Positions 51,884 through 61,938 of a stretch of 64,000 bases of DNA are shown here, piece after piece. Position 1 is the first letter of the stretch, and every line of letters starts with the position of its first letter. Source of the stretch: Pseudomonas oryzihabitans (GTDB lineage: Bacteria > Pseudomonadota > Gammaproteobacteria > Pseudomonadales > Pseudomonadaceae); assembly GCF_014522265.1 (NCBI RefSeq), contig NZ_CP017024.1, positions 2,012,001-2,076,000 of the forward strand, read 5' to 3'. Below the pieces are notes generated by a model. That model searched no databases. It was not told where the DNA came from and saw only the letters and a list, made by a program, of their open reading frames with translations. The position numbers were made by a program, and so were the translations under genes.

Positions 51884-52198
51884 ATGCAAAAGATTCGTCG
51901 TGACGACGAGGTAATCGTCATTGCCGGCAAGGACAAGGGCAAGCGTGGCAAGGTGCTGAAGGTGCTCGCCGATGACCGTCTGGTCGTTGGTGGGGTCAAC
52001 CTGATCAAGCGCCACACCAAGCCCAACCCCATGCTGGGTGTTCAGGGTGGCATCGTAGAGAAAGAAGCTCCTCTGCATGTCTCCAACGTTGCCATTTTCA
52101 ACTCCGAGACCAACAAGGCTGACCGCGTTGGTTTCAAAGTCGAAGACGGCAAGAAGATTCGTATCTTCAAGTCGACCCAAAAAGCGGTCCAGGCCTGA
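51884..52198 (+). CDS. rplX: 50S ribosomal protein L24
   Basis: 104 residues with a KOW motif near the N terminus ([20 protein letters not shown]). An assembly initiator of the 50S subunit, located at the tunnel exit. Confidence 0.97.
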   Translation: MQKIRRDDEVIVIAGKDKGKRGKVLKVLADDRLVVGGVNLIKRHTKPNPMLGVQGGIVEKEAPLHVSNVAIFNSETNKADRVGFKVEDGKKIRIFKSTQKAVQA

Positions 52199-52217
52199 AG
52201 CTGCTAGGTAGATCACC

Positions 52218-52757
52218 ATGGCTCGATTGAAAGAGATTTATCGGAAGGAAATCGCGCCCAAGCTGAAAGAGCAGCTTCAGCTGGGTAACGTGATGGAAGT
52301 TCCGCGCATCACCAAGATCACCTTGAACATGGGTCTGGGCGAAGCGGTCGGTGATAAGAAAATCATCGACAACGCTGTAGCTGACCTGGAAAAGATCGCT
52401 GGTCAAAAGCCGGTCGTGACTTATGCCCGCAATTCCATTGCTGGCTTCAAGATTCGCGAAGGCTGGCCGATCGGCGTCAAGGTGACCCTGCGTAGCGATC
52501 GCATGTATGAATTCCTGGATCGTCTGCTGTCCATCTCCCTGCCGCGCGTGCGTGACTTCCGCGGCCTGAATGCCAAGTCCTTCGATGGTCGTGGCAACTA
52601 CAGCATGGGCGTGAAAGAGCAGATCATCTTCCCGGAAATCGATTACGACAAGATCGATGCGCTGCGTGGTATGGACATCACCCTGACCACCACCGCTCGT
52701 ACCGACGAGGAAGGCCGTGCGCTGCTGCGCGCGTTCAACTTCCCGTTCCGTAACTGA
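52218..52757 (+). CDS. rplE: 50S ribosomal protein L5
   Basis: 179 residues ([25 protein letters not shown]-like [19 protein letters not shown]). It binds 5S rRNA with L18 and L25 and contacts P-site tRNA. In E. coli the S8 repressor binds mRNA near this gene; I did not identify the site here. Confidence 0.97.
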   Translation: MARLKEIYRKEIAPKLKEQLQLGNVMEVPRITKITLNMGLGEAVGDKKIIDNAVADLEKIAGQKPVVTYARNSIAGFKIREGWPIGVKVTLRSDRMYEFLDRLLSISLPRVRDFRGLNAKSFDGRGNYSMGVKEQIIFPEIDYDKIDALRGMDITLTTTARTDEEGRALLRAFNFPFRN

Positions 52758-52770
52758 TTGAGGTCTTCAG

Positions 52771-53076
52771 ATGGCTAAGCAAAGCATGATTAACCGCGAG
52801 CTGAAGCGTCAGCAGACGGTTGCCAAGTACGCCAAGAAGCGCGCCGAGCTGAAGGCGACCATCGGTAATGTCAACGCCTCCCCCGAGGACCGTTGGAATG
52901 CCCAGGTCGCCCTGCAGAAGCAGCCCCGTGACGCCAGCGCCAGCCGCATGCGTAACCGCTGCCGCCTGACCGGTCGTCCGCATGGCGTGTACCGCAAGTT
53001 CGGTCTGTCCCGCATCAAGCTGCGTGAAGCAGCCATGCGCGGTGACGTGCCCGGCCTGGTGAAGGCCAGCTGGTAA
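52771..53076 (+). CDS. rpsN: 30S ribosomal protein S14, zinc-independent form
   Basis: 101 residues, the long C-minus type lacking the CxxC pairs of the short zinc form; only one cysteine is present ([12 protein letters not shown]). Located in the 30S head beside S3 and S10. A hairpin and a candidate promoter follow it, splitting the spc genes. Confidence 0.97.
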   Translation: MAKQSMINRELKRQQTVAKYAKKRAELKATIGNVNASPEDRWNAQVALQKQPRDASASRMRNRCRLTGRPHGVYRKFGLSRIKLREAAMRGDVPGLVKASW

Positions 53077-53103
53077 CAGCTAGCGCCTTTCATCGCGGTA
53101 ATT

Positions 53104-53131
53104 GAATCAAGCCCCTTTTGGGGCTTGATTC
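53104..53131 (+). terminator. Intra-operon hairpin between rpsN and rpsH
   Basis: Perfect 12-bp stem (GAATCAAGCCCC and its complement) with a TTTT loop, followed by only a weak T stretch (GTTTC). It lies 28 bases after rpsN. Its 3' arm contains the -35 of the candidate promoter at 53125-53153. Confidence 0.75.
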
Positions 53132-53153
53132 GTTTCAGGCTGGTCTCTAGAAT
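53125..53153 (+). promoter_or_regulatory. Candidate promoter for rpsH and downstream genes
   Basis: TTGATT (53125-53130), 17-bp spacer, TAGAAT (53148-53153), about 85 bp before rpsH. The -35 lies inside the 3' arm of the preceding hairpin. Confidence 0.62.
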
Positions 53154-53238
53154 GCTCGGCTCGCCCGAATCGGCCTATTGCCGAGGGGTGATTTTGAGAG
53201 CCGGTAGGCTCAATTTCTGTATTAGGAGCTAATAGCCC

Positions 53239-53631
53239 ATGAGTATGCAGGACCCGTTAGCAGACATGCTAACTCGTATCCGTAATGCCCAGATGGCTGA
53301 AAAGGCCGTTGTGAGCATGCCTTCTTCCAAGCTGAAGGCTGCCGTTGCCAAAGTCCTCAAGGACGAAGGTTACATCGCGGATTTTCAGGTCAGCGCGGAA
53401 TCCAAGCCGTCGCTGTCCATCGAGCTGAAGTACTTCGAAGGCAAGCCTGTCATCGAAGAGCTGAAGCGTAGCAGCCGTCCCGGTCTGCGCCAGTACAAAG
53501 CCGTTGACCAGCTGCCGAAAGTGCGTGGCGGTCTGGGCGTGTCGATCGTTTCCACCAACAAAGGTGTGATGACTGATCGCGCAGCCCGTGCTGCTGGTGT
53601 TGGCGGCGAAGTGCTCTGCACAGTCTTCTAA
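53239..53631 (+). CDS. rpsH: 30S ribosomal protein S8
   Basis: 130 residues ([21 protein letters not shown]-terminal [20 protein letters not shown]). A primary 16S rRNA-binding protein of the central domain and the autoregulator of the spc operon in E. coli. It follows an unusually long 162-bp gap within the operon. Confidence 0.97.
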   Translation: MSMQDPLADMLTRIRNAQMAEKAVVSMPSSKLKAAVAKVLKDEGYIADFQVSAESKPSLSIELKYFEGKPVIEELKRSSRPGLRQYKAVDQLPKVRGGLGVSIVSTNKGVMTDRAARAAGVGGEVLCTVF

Positions 53632-53642
53632 GGGGAATCAGC

Positions 53643-54176
53643 ATGTCTCGCGTTGCTAAAAACCCTGTAAGACTGCCTGCAGGCGTCGAAGTTAATCTGG
53701 CCGGTCAGGCTCTTTCGATCAAGGGTGCCAAGGGCGCTCTGGAACTGAAGGTCCATCCGTCCGTTGAAGTCACTCAAGAGTCCGGTGAGCTGCGTTTCGC
53801 CGCTCGCAATGGCGATCAGCAGACCCGTGCGATGGCCGGCACTACCCGTGCCCTGGTCAACAACATGGTGGTCGGCGTTAGCCAGGGCTTCGAGCGCAAG
53901 CTGCAACTGGTCGGTGTGGGCTACAAGGCCCAGGCCAAAGGTCAGGTGCTGAACCTCGCTCTGGGCTTCTCTCACCCCGTGGACTACGACCTGCCGCAAG
54001 GCATCACCGCAGAAACCCCCAACCAGACCGAAATCCTGATCAAGGGTATCGACAAGCAGCTGGTCGGCCAGGTTGCGGCTGAGATTCGTGGTTTCCGTCC
54101 GCCGGAGCCCTACAAGGGCAAGGGTGTACGGTATGCCGACGAAGTCGTCCACCGTAAAGAAGCCAAGAAAAAGTAG
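53643..54176 (+). CDS. rplF: 50S ribosomal protein L6
   Basis: 177 residues, two repeated alpha/beta domains; C-terminal signature [20 protein letters not shown]. It sits near the sarcin-ricin loop and the factor-binding site. Changes here give gentamicin resistance in other species; nothing unusual is seen. Confidence 0.97.
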   Translation: MSRVAKNPVRLPAGVEVNLAGQALSIKGAKGALELKVHPSVEVTQESGELRFAARNGDQQTRAMAGTTRALVNNMVVGVSQGFERKLQLVGVGYKAQAKGQVLNLALGFSHPVDYDLPQGITAETPNQTEILIKGIDKQLVGQVAAEIRGFRPPEPYKGKGVRYADEVVHRKEAKKK

Positions 54177-54186
54177 GGCATAGCAA

Positions 54187-54537
54187 ATGACCGTCAAGAA
54201 AGAAACCCGACTGCGTCGCGCTCGCAAGGCTCGCCTGAAGATGCGCGAGCTGGAAGTGGTCCGTCTGTGCGTGTACCGCTCTTCCCAGCACATCTATGCC
54301 CAGGTCATCGCGGCCGATGGCAGCAAGGTCCTGGCCAGCGCTTCTACGCTGGACAAAGAACTGCGCGAAAGCGCTACCAGCAACGTCGAGGCGGCCAAGA
54401 AAGTTGGTCTGCTGGTCGCCGAGCGTGCCAAGGCCGCTGGCGTTACCCAGGTGGCCTTTGATCGTTCTGGCTTCAAGTACCATGGTCGCGTCAAAGCGCT
54501 GGCCGACGCTGCTCGTGAAGGCGGGCTGGAGTTCTAA
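54187..54537 (+). CDS. rplR: 50S ribosomal protein L18
   Basis: 116 residues ([40 protein letters not shown]). It carries 5S rRNA into the central protuberance with L5. rpsE starts three bases after its stop. Confidence 0.97.
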   Translation: MTVKKETRLRRARKARLKMRELEVVRLCVYRSSQHIYAQVIAADGSKVLASASTLDKELRESATSNVEAAKKVGLLVAERAKAAGVTQVAFDRSGFKYHGRVKALADAAREGGLEF

Positions 54538-54540
54538 GTC

Positions 54541-55041
54541 ATGGCAAATAACGATCAAAAGCGCGACGAAGGCTATATCGAGAAGCTGGTTCAAGTTAAC
54601 CGCGTAGCCAAAACCGTGAAAGGCGGCCGTATCTTCGCCTTCACCGCTCTGACCGTGGTTGGCGATGGCAAAGGCCGCGTTGGCTTCGGCCGTGGCAAGG
54701 CCCGTGAAGTGCCTGCCGCCATCCAGAAGGCTATGGAAGCTGCTCGCCGCAACATGATCCAGGTGGATCTGAACGGCACCACCCTGCAGTACCCGGTCAA
54801 GGCCGCCCATGGCGCCTCCAAGGTGTACATGCAGCCCGCTTCCGACGGTACCGGCATCATCGCCGGTGGTGCCATGCGCGCCGTCCTGGAAGTCGCTGGT
54901 GTGCAGAACGTCCTGGCCAAGTGCTACGGCTCCACCAACCCGGTAAACGTTGTGTACGCGACCTTTGAAGGTCTCAAGCACATGCAGGCGCCGGAAGCTG
55001 TTGCCGCCAAGCGTGGCAAGAGCGTCGAGGAGATTCTCTGA
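54541..55041 (+). CDS. rpsE: 30S ribosomal protein S5
   Basis: 166 residues. N-terminal double-stranded-RNA-binding fold ([20 protein letters not shown]) with the loop [20 protein letters not shown]. Contributes to decoding accuracy and mRNA unwinding with S3 and S4; spectinomycin-site residues lie in the N-terminal loop and look ordinary. Confidence 0.97.
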   Translation: MANNDQKRDEGYIEKLVQVNRVAKTVKGGRIFAFTALTVVGDGKGRVGFGRGKAREVPAAIQKAMEAARRNMIQVDLNGTTLQYPVKAAHGASKVYMQPASDGTGIIAGGAMRAVLEVAGVQNVLAKCYGSTNPVNVVYATFEGLKHMQAPEAVAAKRGKSVEEIL

Positions 55042-55043
55042 TC

Positions 55044-55226
55044 ATGGCTAACGCAACCGTCAAGGTCACGCTGATCAAGAGCGTCCACGGCCGTCTGGCC
55101 AATCACAAGGCTTGCGTCAAGGGTCTCGGCCTGCGTCGCATCGGTCACACCGTCGAAGTTCAGGACACCCCTGAAAATCGCGGCATGATCAACAAGGCCT
55201 ACTACCTTCTGCGTGTGGAGGGTTAA
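55044..55226 (+). CDS. rpmD: 50S ribosomal protein L30
   Basis: 60 residues from the ATG at 55044 ([40 protein letters not shown]). Small 23S-binding protein. It starts two bases after the rpsE stop and ends three before rplO, so it is tightly coupled. Confidence 0.96.
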   Translation: MANATVKVTLIKSVHGRLANHKACVKGLGLRRIGHTVEVQDTPENRGMINKAYYLLRVEG

Positions 55227-55229
55227 GTC

Positions 55230-55664
55230 ATGAAACTGAATGATCTGCGTTCCGCTCCCGGCGCTCGCCGCGAGAAGCTGCGTCCCGGTCGTGGTATTGG
55301 TAGCGGCCTGGGCAAGACCGGTGGCCGCGGCCACAAGGGTCTGACCTCCCGTTCCGGTGGCAAGGTTGCCCCCGGTTTCGAGGGTGGCCAGCAGCCGCTG
55401 CACCGTCGTCTGCCGAAATTCGGCTTCGTCTCGCTGAAAGCCCTGGACCGTGCCGAGGTTCGTACCTCCGAGCTGGCCAAGGTTGATGTCGATGTGGTCG
55501 ATCTGCAGGCGCTGAAAGACGCCAACGTGATCAGCCGCGACATCAAGCGTGTCAAGGTTGTGCTGTCCGGCGACGTCACTCGTGCCGTCACCCTGAAGGG
55601 CATTCGTGCCACCAAGGGCGCACGTGCAGCCATCGAAGCAGCTGGCGGCAAGATCGAGGAATAA
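55230..55664 (+). CDS. rplO: 50S ribosomal protein L15
   Basis: 144 residues with the Gly/Arg/Lys-rich N-terminal extension ([18 protein letters not shown]) that threads through 23S rRNA. Its stop codon directly abuts the secY start codon. Confidence 0.97.
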   Translation: MKLNDLRSAPGARREKLRPGRGIGSGLGKTGGRGHKGLTSRSGGKVAPGFEGGQQPLHRRLPKFGFVSLKALDRAEVRTSELAKVDVDVVDLQALKDANVISRDIKRVKVVLSGDVTRAVTLKGIRATKGARAAIEAAGGKIEE

Positions 55665-56996
55665 ATGGCTAAGCAAGGTGCTCTCTCTGCGCTCAGCAAG
55701 ACCGGTGGTATGTCCGAGCTGTGGACCCGCCTCCGATTCCTGTTCCTGGCGATCATCGTCTACAGGATCGGTGCGCACATCCCTGTTCCGGGTATCAATC
55801 CCGATCAGCTGGCCGCACTGTTCAGGCAGAACGAGGGGACCATTCTTAGCCTCTTCAACATGTTCTCTGGCGGTGCGCTGGAGCGGATGAGCATCTTTGC
55901 ACTGGGGATCATGCCGTACATCTCGGCCTCGATCATCATGCAGCTGCTTACCGCCATCAGCCCACAACTGGAGCAATTGAAGAAAGAGGGTGAGTCTGGT
56001 CGTCGCAAGATCAGCCAGTACACCCGTTACGGCACGCTGGTTCTGGCGCTCGTTCAGGCCACCGGGATGTCGGTTGGACTCGCCAGTCAGGGCGTCGCGT
56101 TCAGCGTGGGCTTCAGCTTCTATTTCGTCGCTGTCACCACGTTTGTCGCCGGCGCGCTGTTCATGATGTGGCTGGGTGAGCAGATCACCGAGCGCGGTAT
56201 CGGCAATGGCATCTCGATGCTGATCTTCGCCGGTATCGTCGCGGGCTTGCCCCGCGCCATCGGTCAGTCCTTCGAGTCGGCACGGCAGGGCGATATCAAC
56301 ATCTTCGCGCTGATCATGGTGGGTGTGGTGGCGGTTGCCATCATCGCCTTCGTGGTGTTCATCGAGCGTGGGCAGCGTCGTATTGCCGTGCACTACGCCA
56401 AGCGTCAGCAGGGCCGCAAGGTCTTCGCGGCGCAGAACAGCCATCTGCCGCTCAAGGTGAACATGGCTGGGGTCATCCCGGCGATCTTCGCCAGCAGCAT
56501 CCTGCTGTTCCCGGCATCGCTCGGTTCGTGGTTTGGTCAGTCCGAAGGTCTCGGCTGGTTGCAGGACGTGGCTCAGGCCATCGCTCCCGGTCAGCCGCTG
56601 AACATCTTGCTGTTTAGTGCAGGGATCATCTTCTTCTGCTTCTTCTATACAGCGCTGATGTTCAACCCCAAGGACGTGGCCGAGAACCTGAAGAAATCCG
56701 GAGCGTTCATTCCGGGTATTCGTCCTGGTGAGCAGTCCGCGCGCTATATCGATGGCGTGCTGACCCGGCTGACCATGTTCGGTGCCCTGTACATGACGGC
56801 GGTGTGCTTGTTGCCCCAGTTCCTGGTGGTCGCGGCGAACGTGCCGTTCTATCTCGGTGGGACGTCGTTGCTGATCGTGGTGGTAGTGGTCATGGACTTC
56901 ATGTCTCAGGTCCAATCCCATCTCGTATCTCATCAATACGAGTCCCTGATGAAGAAAGCCAACCTGAAGGGCTACGGCGGCGGCATGATGCGCTGA
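55665..56996 (+). CDS. secY: Protein translocase subunit SecY
   Basis: 443 residues with ten predicted membrane segments. Conserved: the plug and lateral-gate region [20 protein letters not shown], the cytoplasmic loop with [14 protein letters not shown], the C5 loop with [14 protein letters not shown], and [14 protein letters not shown] followed by PGIRPG. The channel subunit of SecYEG; partner secE is at 29992. Starts with no gap after rplO. Confidence 0.98.
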   Translation: MAKQGALSALSKTGGMSELWTRLRFLFLAIIVYRIGAHIPVPGINPDQLAALFRQNEGTILSLFNMFSGGALERMSIFALGIMPYISASIIMQLLTAISPQLEQLKKEGESGRRKISQYTRYGTLVLALVQATGMSVGLASQGVAFSVGFSFYFVAVTTFVAGALFMMWLGEQITERGIGNGISMLIFAGIVAGLPRAIGQSFESARQGDINIFALIMVGVVAVAIIAFVVFIERGQRRIAVHYAKRQQGRKVFAAQNSHLPLKVNMAGVIPAIFASSILLFPASLGSWFGQSEGLGWLQDVAQAIAPGQPLNILLFSAGIIFFCFFYTALMFNPKDVAENLKKSGAFIPGIRPGEQSARYIDGVLTRLTMFGALYMTAVCLLPQFLVVAANVPFYLGGTSLLIVVVVVMDFMSQVQSHLVSHQYESLMKKANLKGYGGGMMR

Positions 56997-57026
56997 TCCG
57001 TTACCCGTAAGGTTAGAGGAGTTGTC

Positions 57027-57143
57027 ATGAAAGTTCGTGCATCGGTCAAGAAGCTGTGCCGTAACTGCAAGATCATTCGCCGCGAAGGCGTCGTGCGCGT
57101 GATCTGCAGCGCTGAACCGCGTCACAAGCAGCGCCAAGGCTGA
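57027..57143 (+). CDS. rpmJ: 50S ribosomal protein L36, zinc-binding form
   Basis: 38 residues, ATG at 57027 with AGAGGAG upstream. The zinc ligands Cys11, Cys14, Cys27 and His33 are present ([17 protein letters not shown], then [10 protein letters not shown]), so this is the C-plus form. The smallest ribosomal protein, near the base of the L7/L12 stalk. Last gene of the spc block. Confidence 0.97.
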
Positions 57144-57160
57144 GTGTGAATCACGCGTCT

Positions 57161-57188
57161 AACCCGGCAGCTAGTGTGCTGCCGGGTT
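57161..57188 (+). terminator. Terminator after rpmJ
   Basis: Stem AACCCGGCAGC and its complement with loop TAGTGT, followed by a moderately T-rich stretch. It separates spc from alpha operon. The last stem bases are the start of the next -35. Confidence 0.8.
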
Positions 57189-57215
57189 GATCATTTGTTC
57201 CTACAGCGTTAATAT
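57187..57215 (+). promoter_or_regulatory. Candidate alpha operon promoter
   Basis: TTGATC (57187-57192), 17-bp spacer, TAATAT (57210-57215), about 60 bp before rpsM. The first two bases overlap the end of the rpmJ terminator stem. Confidence 0.65.
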
Positions 57216-57273
57216 CGCGCGCCCTTTTCTTGGCTTCCGGGGCGTCGGTAGCTGTCAATTGGAGTTTTTCTGA

Positions 57274-57630
57274 ATGGCCCGTATTGCAGGCGTCAACATT
57301 CCAGATAACAAACACACTGTTATCTCGCTGACCTACATCTATGGTGTCGGTCGCACCACCTCTCAGAAGATCTGCGCGGCCACCGGCATCCAGCCGACCG
57401 CCAAGATCAAAGAACTGAGCGACGAGCAGGTCGATCAGCTGCGTAACGAGGTCGCCAAAATCCTCACCGAGGGTGACCTGCGCCGCGAAATCAACATGAA
57501 CATCAAGCGCCTGATGGATCTGGGTTGCTACCGCGGTCTGCGTCACCGCCGTGGTCTGCCGGTCCGTGGTCAGCGCACCAAGACCAATGCCCGTACCCGT
57601 AAGGGCCCGCGCAAGCCGATCCGCAAGTAA
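57274..57630 (+). CDS. rpsM: 30S ribosomal protein S13
   Basis: 118 residues ([21 protein letters not shown]-terminal [20 protein letters not shown]). It contacts P-site tRNA and forms bridge B1 in the 30S head. First gene of the alpha operon; ATG at 57274 with GGAG upstream. Confidence 0.97.
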   Translation: MARIAGVNIPDNKHTVISLTYIYGVGRTTSQKICAATGIQPTAKIKELSDEQVDQLRNEVAKILTEGDLRREINMNIKRLMDLGCYRGLRHRRGLPVRGQRTKTNARTRKGPRKPIRK

Positions 57631-57660
57631 TCGCATCCGCGAATCGACAGGAATCTAGTC

Positions 57661-58050
57661 ATGGCAAAACCTGCTGCTCGTCCTCGTAAGAAAGTCAAAA
57701 AGACAGTGGTTGATGGCATCGCCCACATCCATGCGTCTTTCAACAACACCATCGTGACCATCACCGATCGTCAGGGCAATGCATTGTCCTGGGCGACCTC
57801 CGGTGGCTCCGGCTTCCGTGGCTCCCGTAAGAGCACCCCGTTCGCTGCCCAGATTGCAGCCGAACGTGCCGGCCAAGCCGCTCTGGAATATGGTCTGAAG
57901 AATCTGGACGTGAACGTCAAAGGTCCCGGCCCCGGCCGCGAGTCCGCTGTTCGCGCCCTGAATGCCTGTGGTTACAAGATCGCCAGCATCACCGACGTGA
58001 CGCCTATCCCGCATAACGGGTGCCGTCCGCCGAAGAAGCGTCGCGTGTAA
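57661..58050 (+). CDS. rpsK: 30S ribosomal protein S11
   Basis: 129 residues ([21 protein letters not shown]-terminal [18 protein letters not shown]). It sits on the 30S platform by the E-site codon and anti-Shine-Dalgarno region. Confidence 0.97.
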
Positions 58051-58066
58051 TAGGAGACAGTGAGAA

Positions 58067-58687
58067 ATGGCTCGTTACATTGGTCCCAAGTGCAAACTGT
58101 CCCGCCGCGAAGGCACTGACCTCTTCCTGAAGAGCGGCGCTCGTGCCCTCGACTCGAAGTGCAAGCTGGAAACCGTTCCTGGCCAGCATGGTCAGCGTCG
58201 CGGTCGTCTGTCCGACTACGGTCTGCAGCTGCGTGAAAAGCAGAAAGTCCGCCGTATCTATGGCGTCCTCGAGCGTCAGTTCGCCGGTTACTACCAGGAA
58301 GCTGCCCGTCGCAAGGGTGCTACCGGTGAAAACCTGCTGCAACTGCTCGAATGCCGTCTGGACAACGTGGTGTATCGCATGGGCTTCGGTGCCACTCGCG
58401 CTGAATCGCGCCAGCTGGTCTCCCACAAGTCGATCACCGTCAACGGTCAGACCGTCAACATTCCCTCCTATCAGGTCAAGGTCGGCGACGTCGTCGCGGT
58501 CCGTGAAAAGGCCAAAAACCAGCTGCGTATCGCTCAAGCTCTCGAGCTGTGCGGCCAGCGTGGCCGGGTTGAGTGGGTCGAAGTGAGCACCGAGAAAAAG
58601 GAAGGCACCTTCAAGAGCGTGCCGGCCCGTGGTGATCTCTCCGCCGACATCAACGAAAACCTGATTGTCGAGCTCTACTCCAAGTAA
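58067..58687 (+). CDS. rpsD: 30S ribosomal protein S4
   Basis: 206 residues: N-terminal extension, then an S4 RNA-binding domain ([20 protein letters not shown]). An initiator of 30S assembly and, in E. coli, translational repressor of the alpha operon. Accuracy-related residues at the S4/S5 interface look ordinary. Confidence 0.97.
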   Translation: MARYIGPKCKLSRREGTDLFLKSGARALDSKCKLETVPGQHGQRRGRLSDYGLQLREKQKVRRIYGVLERQFAGYYQEAARRKGATGENLLQLLECRLDNVVYRMGFGATRAESRQLVSHKSITVNGQTVNIPSYQVKVGDVVAVREKAKNQLRIAQALELCGQRGRVEWVEVSTEKKEGTFKSVPARGDLSADINENLIVELYSK

Positions 58688-58709
58688 GGGCTAGAAAGTA
58701 GGTGCATCC

Positions 58710-59710
58710 ATGCAGAGTTCGGTAAATGAGTTCCTGACCCCCGCCATATCGATGTGCAGGCGGTTAGTCAGACCCGTGCCAAGATCACCCTCGAGCCTCT
58801 CGAGCGTGGTTTCGGCCATACCTTGGGCAACGCGCTGCGGCGTATCCTGTTGTCCTCCATGCCTGGCTGCGCGGTAGTCGAAGCAGAGATCGACGGTGTC
58901 CTGCACGAGTACAGCGCCATCGAAGGCGTGCAGGAAGACGTGATCGAGATCCTGCTCAATCTCAAGGGTCTGGCCATCAAGTTGCACGGCCGTGACGAAG
59001 TCACCCTGAGCCTGAGCAAGAAAGGTCAGGGGCCGGTTCTGGCCTCTGACATTCAGGTCGATCACGACGTCGAGATCGTCAACGGCGATCACGTCATCGC
59101 CCACCTGGCGGACAACGGTTCGCTGAACATGAAGCTGAAAATCGCTCGCGGTCGTGGCTATGAGCCCGCCGACGCGCGTCAGAGCGAAGAAGACGAAACC
59201 CGCGCAATCGGTCGTCTCCAGCTCGATGCTACGTTCAGCCCGGTTCGTCGCGTGGCCTATGTGGTGGAAAACGCCCGGGTCGAACAGCGTACCAACCTGG
59301 ACAAGCTCGTGCTTGACCTGGAAACCAACGGTACCCTGGATCCGGAAGAAGCCATCCGTCGTGCCGCCACTATCCTGCAGCAGCAGCTGGCAGCGTTCGT
59401 CGACCTCAAGGGCGACAGCGAGCCGGTCGTGGTCGAGCAGGAAGACGAGATCGATCCGATCCTGCTGCGTCCGGTGGACGATCTGGAACTGACCGTCCGT
59501 TCGGCCAACTGCCTCAAGGCGGAGAACATCTACTACATCGGTGACCTGATTCAGCGTACCGAAGTGGAGCTGCTCAAGACCCCGAACCTGGGCAAGAAGT
59601 CCCTGACCGAAATCAAGGACGTTCTGGCCTCGCGTGGTCTGTCGCTCGGTATGCGCCTGGACAACTGGCCCCCTGCAAGCCTTAAGAAGGACGACAAGGC
59701 TACTGCCTGA
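58710..59710 (+). CDS. rpoA: RNA polymerase alpha subunit, frameshifted as read near the start
   Basis: The first ten codons ([10 protein letters not shown], from ATG 58710) are in one frame, and the rest, from about 58745 ([20 protein letters not shown] onwards), is in the next. Adding one C to the run 58738-58742 gives continuous PRHIDVQ and exactly 333 residues, the Pseudomonas RpoA length. The N-terminal dimerisation domain ([20 protein letters not shown]) and the C-terminal domain that binds UP elements and activators ([20 protein letters not shown]) are otherwise complete. The gene is essential, so the missing base is most likely a sequencing error. A GTG at 58754 could start an N-truncated protein, but this would remove conserved residues. 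Confidence 0.95.
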
Positions 59711-59754
59711 TCGTCATTGTTCACCGAACGATAGTTTGGGAAGGAATTTCAATC

Positions 59755-60144
59755 ATGCGTCATCGTAAAAGTGGTCGTCATCTGAGCCGCACGAGCGCAC
59801 ATCGCAAGGCCATGTTCCAGAACATGGCTGTGTCGCTGTTCGAGCACGAGCTGATCAAAACTACCCTGCCGAAAGCCAAGGAACTGCGCCGCGTTGCCGA
59901 GCCGCTGATCACCCTGGCCAAGGAAGACAGCGTCGCCAACCGTCGTCTGGCTTTCGACCGCACCCGCTCGAAAGCTGCCGTTGGCAAGCTGTTCAACGAC
60001 CTGGGCAAGCGCTACGCCAACCGTCCGGGTGGCTACCTGCGTATCCTGAAGTGCGGCTTCCGCGCTGGCGACAATGCGCCCATGGCGTACGTCGAGCTGA
60101 TCGACCGTCCGGTCGGCGGTACCGTGGAACAAGCTGCTGAATAA
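59755..60144 (+). CDS. rplQ: 50S ribosomal protein L17
   Basis: 129 residues ([33 protein letters not shown]). It lies at the tunnel exit. Last gene of the alpha operon, followed by a strong terminator. Confidence 0.97.
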   Translation: MRHRKSGRHLSRTSAHRKAMFQNMAVSLFEHELIKTTLPKAKELRRVAEPLITLAKEDSVANRRLAFDRTRSKAAVGKLFNDLGKRYANRPGGYLRILKCGFRAGDNAPMAYVELIDRPVGGTVEQAAE

Positions 60145-60159
60145 GTAGCGCTGTTCTGG

Positions 60160-60187
60160 AAAAAGCCGGGCTCCTGCCCGGCTTTTT
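60160..60187 (+). terminator. Alpha operon terminator
   Basis: Stem AAAAAGCCGGG/CCCGGCTTTTT with loop CTCCTG, 16 bases after rplQ. Clear factor-independent terminator that also closes the ribosomal cluster. Confidence 0.93.
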
Positions 60188-60250
60188 CATGCCTGGCGTC
60201 TGGCGAAACTGCAGGCAGGACCCTTCTACTTGGATTTTCTATCAGGATGC

Positions 60251-60294
60251 TAGGATCAATAAATTAGTCCTAAAGTATTGCCTTGGCGATACTT
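60251..60294. promoter_or_regulatory. Two palindromes upstream of katA
   Basis: TAGGA-N12-TCCTA (60251-60272) and the near-perfect AAGTATTGCC-TT-GGCGATACTT (60273-60294) lie 40-85 bp before the katA start. They may be operator sites for a peroxide or iron regulator. Neither matches a box I can name with confidence. Confidence 0.4.
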
Positions 60295-60335
60295 CTCCCA
60301 CGCGATCAGCAAGCGCTATTCAAGGGAGACAACCT

Positions 60336-61793
60336 GTGACCGATACCAAGATCCTCACCACCGCCAGCGGTATTCCGGTGGCCGACAACCAGAATTCCCG
60401 TACCGCCGGCCCGCGCGGTCCACTGATGCTCGACGACTTCCATCTGATCGAGAAGCTGGCCCACTTCAATCGTGAGGTCATTCCCGAGCGACGCGTGCAC
60501 GCCAAGGGTTCTGCCGCCTATGGCACCTTTACCGTCACCCAGGACATCACCCATCTCTCCAGCGCCAAGCTGTTCGCCAGCGTCGGCAAGCAGACCGAGA
60601 CCATCCTGCGCTTTTCCACCGTGGGTGGTGAGCGCGGCTCTGCGGATACCGAGCGCGATCCGCGTGGCTTCGCCCTCAGGTTCTATACCGAAGAAGGCAA
60701 CTGGGACATCGTCGGCAACAACACCCCGGTGTTCTTCATCCGCGATCCACTCAAGTTTCCCGACTTCATCCACACCCAGAAGCGCGATCCCTGGAGCAAT
60801 CTGAAGAGTCCGCAGATGATGTGGGACTTCTGGTCGCTGTCGCCGGAATCGCTGCATCAGGTGACCATCCTGTTTTCCGATCGCGGCATTCCGGATGGCT
60901 ATCGCTTCATGCATGGATTCGGCAGCCATACCTTCAGCCTGATCAATGCCCAGGGCGAACGGCACTTCGTGAAGTTTCACTTCAAGAGCCAGCAGGGGAT
61001 CAGGAACCTGGCGCCGACCGAGGCCGCACGTCTGGCCGGGAGCGATCCGGACTACAGCCAGCGCGACCTGTTCCAGGCCATCGAGCGCGGCGAATTCCCC
61101 CGCTGGAAGCTGTGCATCCAGGTGATGAGCGAGCAGGAAGCGGCCGGTCGCGCCGAAAATCCTTTCGACGTCACCAAGGTCTGGTCGCAGCAGGACTATC
61201 CGTTGCAGGAGGTAGGCCTGCTGGAGCTCAATCGCAATCCGCAGAACTACTTCGCCGAGGTGGAGCAGGCGTCCTTCGCGCCAAGCAACGTGGTACCGGG
61301 CATCGGCCTATCGCCGGATCGCATGCTGCAAGGACGGGTGTTCGCCTATGCCGATGCCCAGCGCTATCGGGTGGGAACCAACTACCAGCAGTTGCCGGTC
61401 AATGCGCCGCGCTGCCCCTATGCCAACAACCAGCGTGACGGGGCCATGAGATTCGATGGCAATGGCGGTTCCCAGCCGAACTACGAGCCCAACAGCTATG
61501 GCCATACGCCCAGGCAGGCGCCGCAATATCGTGAGCCGGCGCTGAATTTCGCCGGTCCGGCCGATCGCTACGACCACCGGGTGGACGAGGATTACTACAG
61601 TCAGGCCGGTGCGCTGTTCCGCCTGATGAACGCGGGCCAGCAGGCGTTGCTGATCGACAATATCGTCGGTGCCATGGCTTCGGTGACCCGGGATGTCCAG
61701 CTACGGCAGATCGGTCATTTTCTCAAGGCCGATCCTGCCTATGGCATGGGTATCGCCAAGGGGCTGGGGATGGATCCCAGCGAAGTGGCCTGA
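60336..61793 (+). CDS. katA: Catalase (monofunctional, small-subunit)
   Basis: 485 residues from a GTG start at 60336, chosen for AAGGGAG eight bases upstream and the family N terminus [20 protein letters not shown]. Active-site His55 ([12 protein letters not shown]), the distal Asn in [11 protein letters not shown], and the heme-ligand Tyr in [14 protein letters not shown] are all present. It converts hydrogen peroxide to water and oxygen. No signal peptide. Located just after the alpha operon, as katA is in P. aeruginosa. Regulation by OxyR is expected for the family but not demonstrated by a clear site here. Confidence 0.95.
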   Translation: MTDTKILTTASGIPVADNQNSRTAGPRGPLMLDDFHLIEKLAHFNREVIPERRVHAKGSAAYGTFTVTQDITHLSSAKLFASVGKQTETILRFSTVGGERGSADTERDPRGFALRFYTEEGNWDIVGNNTPVFFIRDPLKFPDFIHTQKRDPWSNLKSPQMMWDFWSLSPESLHQVTILFSDRGIPDGYRFMHGFGSHTFSLINAQGERHFVKFHFKSQQGIRNLAPTEAARLAGSDPDYSQRDLFQAIERGEFPRWKLCIQVMSEQEAAGRAENPFDVTKVWSQQDYPLQEVGLLELNRNPQNYFAEVEQASFAPSNVVPGIGLSPDRMLQGRVFAYADAQRYRVGTNYQQLPVNAPRCPYANNQRDGAMRFDGNGGSQPNYEPNSYGHTPRQAPQYREPALNFAGPADRYDHRVDEDYYSQAGALFRLMNAGQQALLIDNIVGAMASVTRDVQLRQIGHFLKADPAYGMGIAKGLGMDPSEVA

Positions 61794-61810
61794 CCCAAGG
61801 GGTAGAAGGA

Positions 61811-61835
61811 GCCCGGCGGATGCCGGGCTTTTTTT
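61811..61835 (+). terminator. katA terminator
   Basis: Stem GCCCGGC/GCCGGGC, loop GGAT, then seven T. Starts 17 bases after the katA stop. Confidence 0.93.
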
Positions 61836-61938
61836 CGCCGCTAAAAAAGTGCGGGAAAGGCTGCCTCGGACGCCACTTGCGACGTCGCAGTGCTAAGGTT
61901 CGCATCAAGCGCGAAAACACGAGGCTCGCTCTCCCGTC

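Noticed and set aside
60230-60275. OxyR box upstream of katA
   Set aside because: ATAG/CTAT-like fragments occur but without the four-element spacing of the OxyR consensus.
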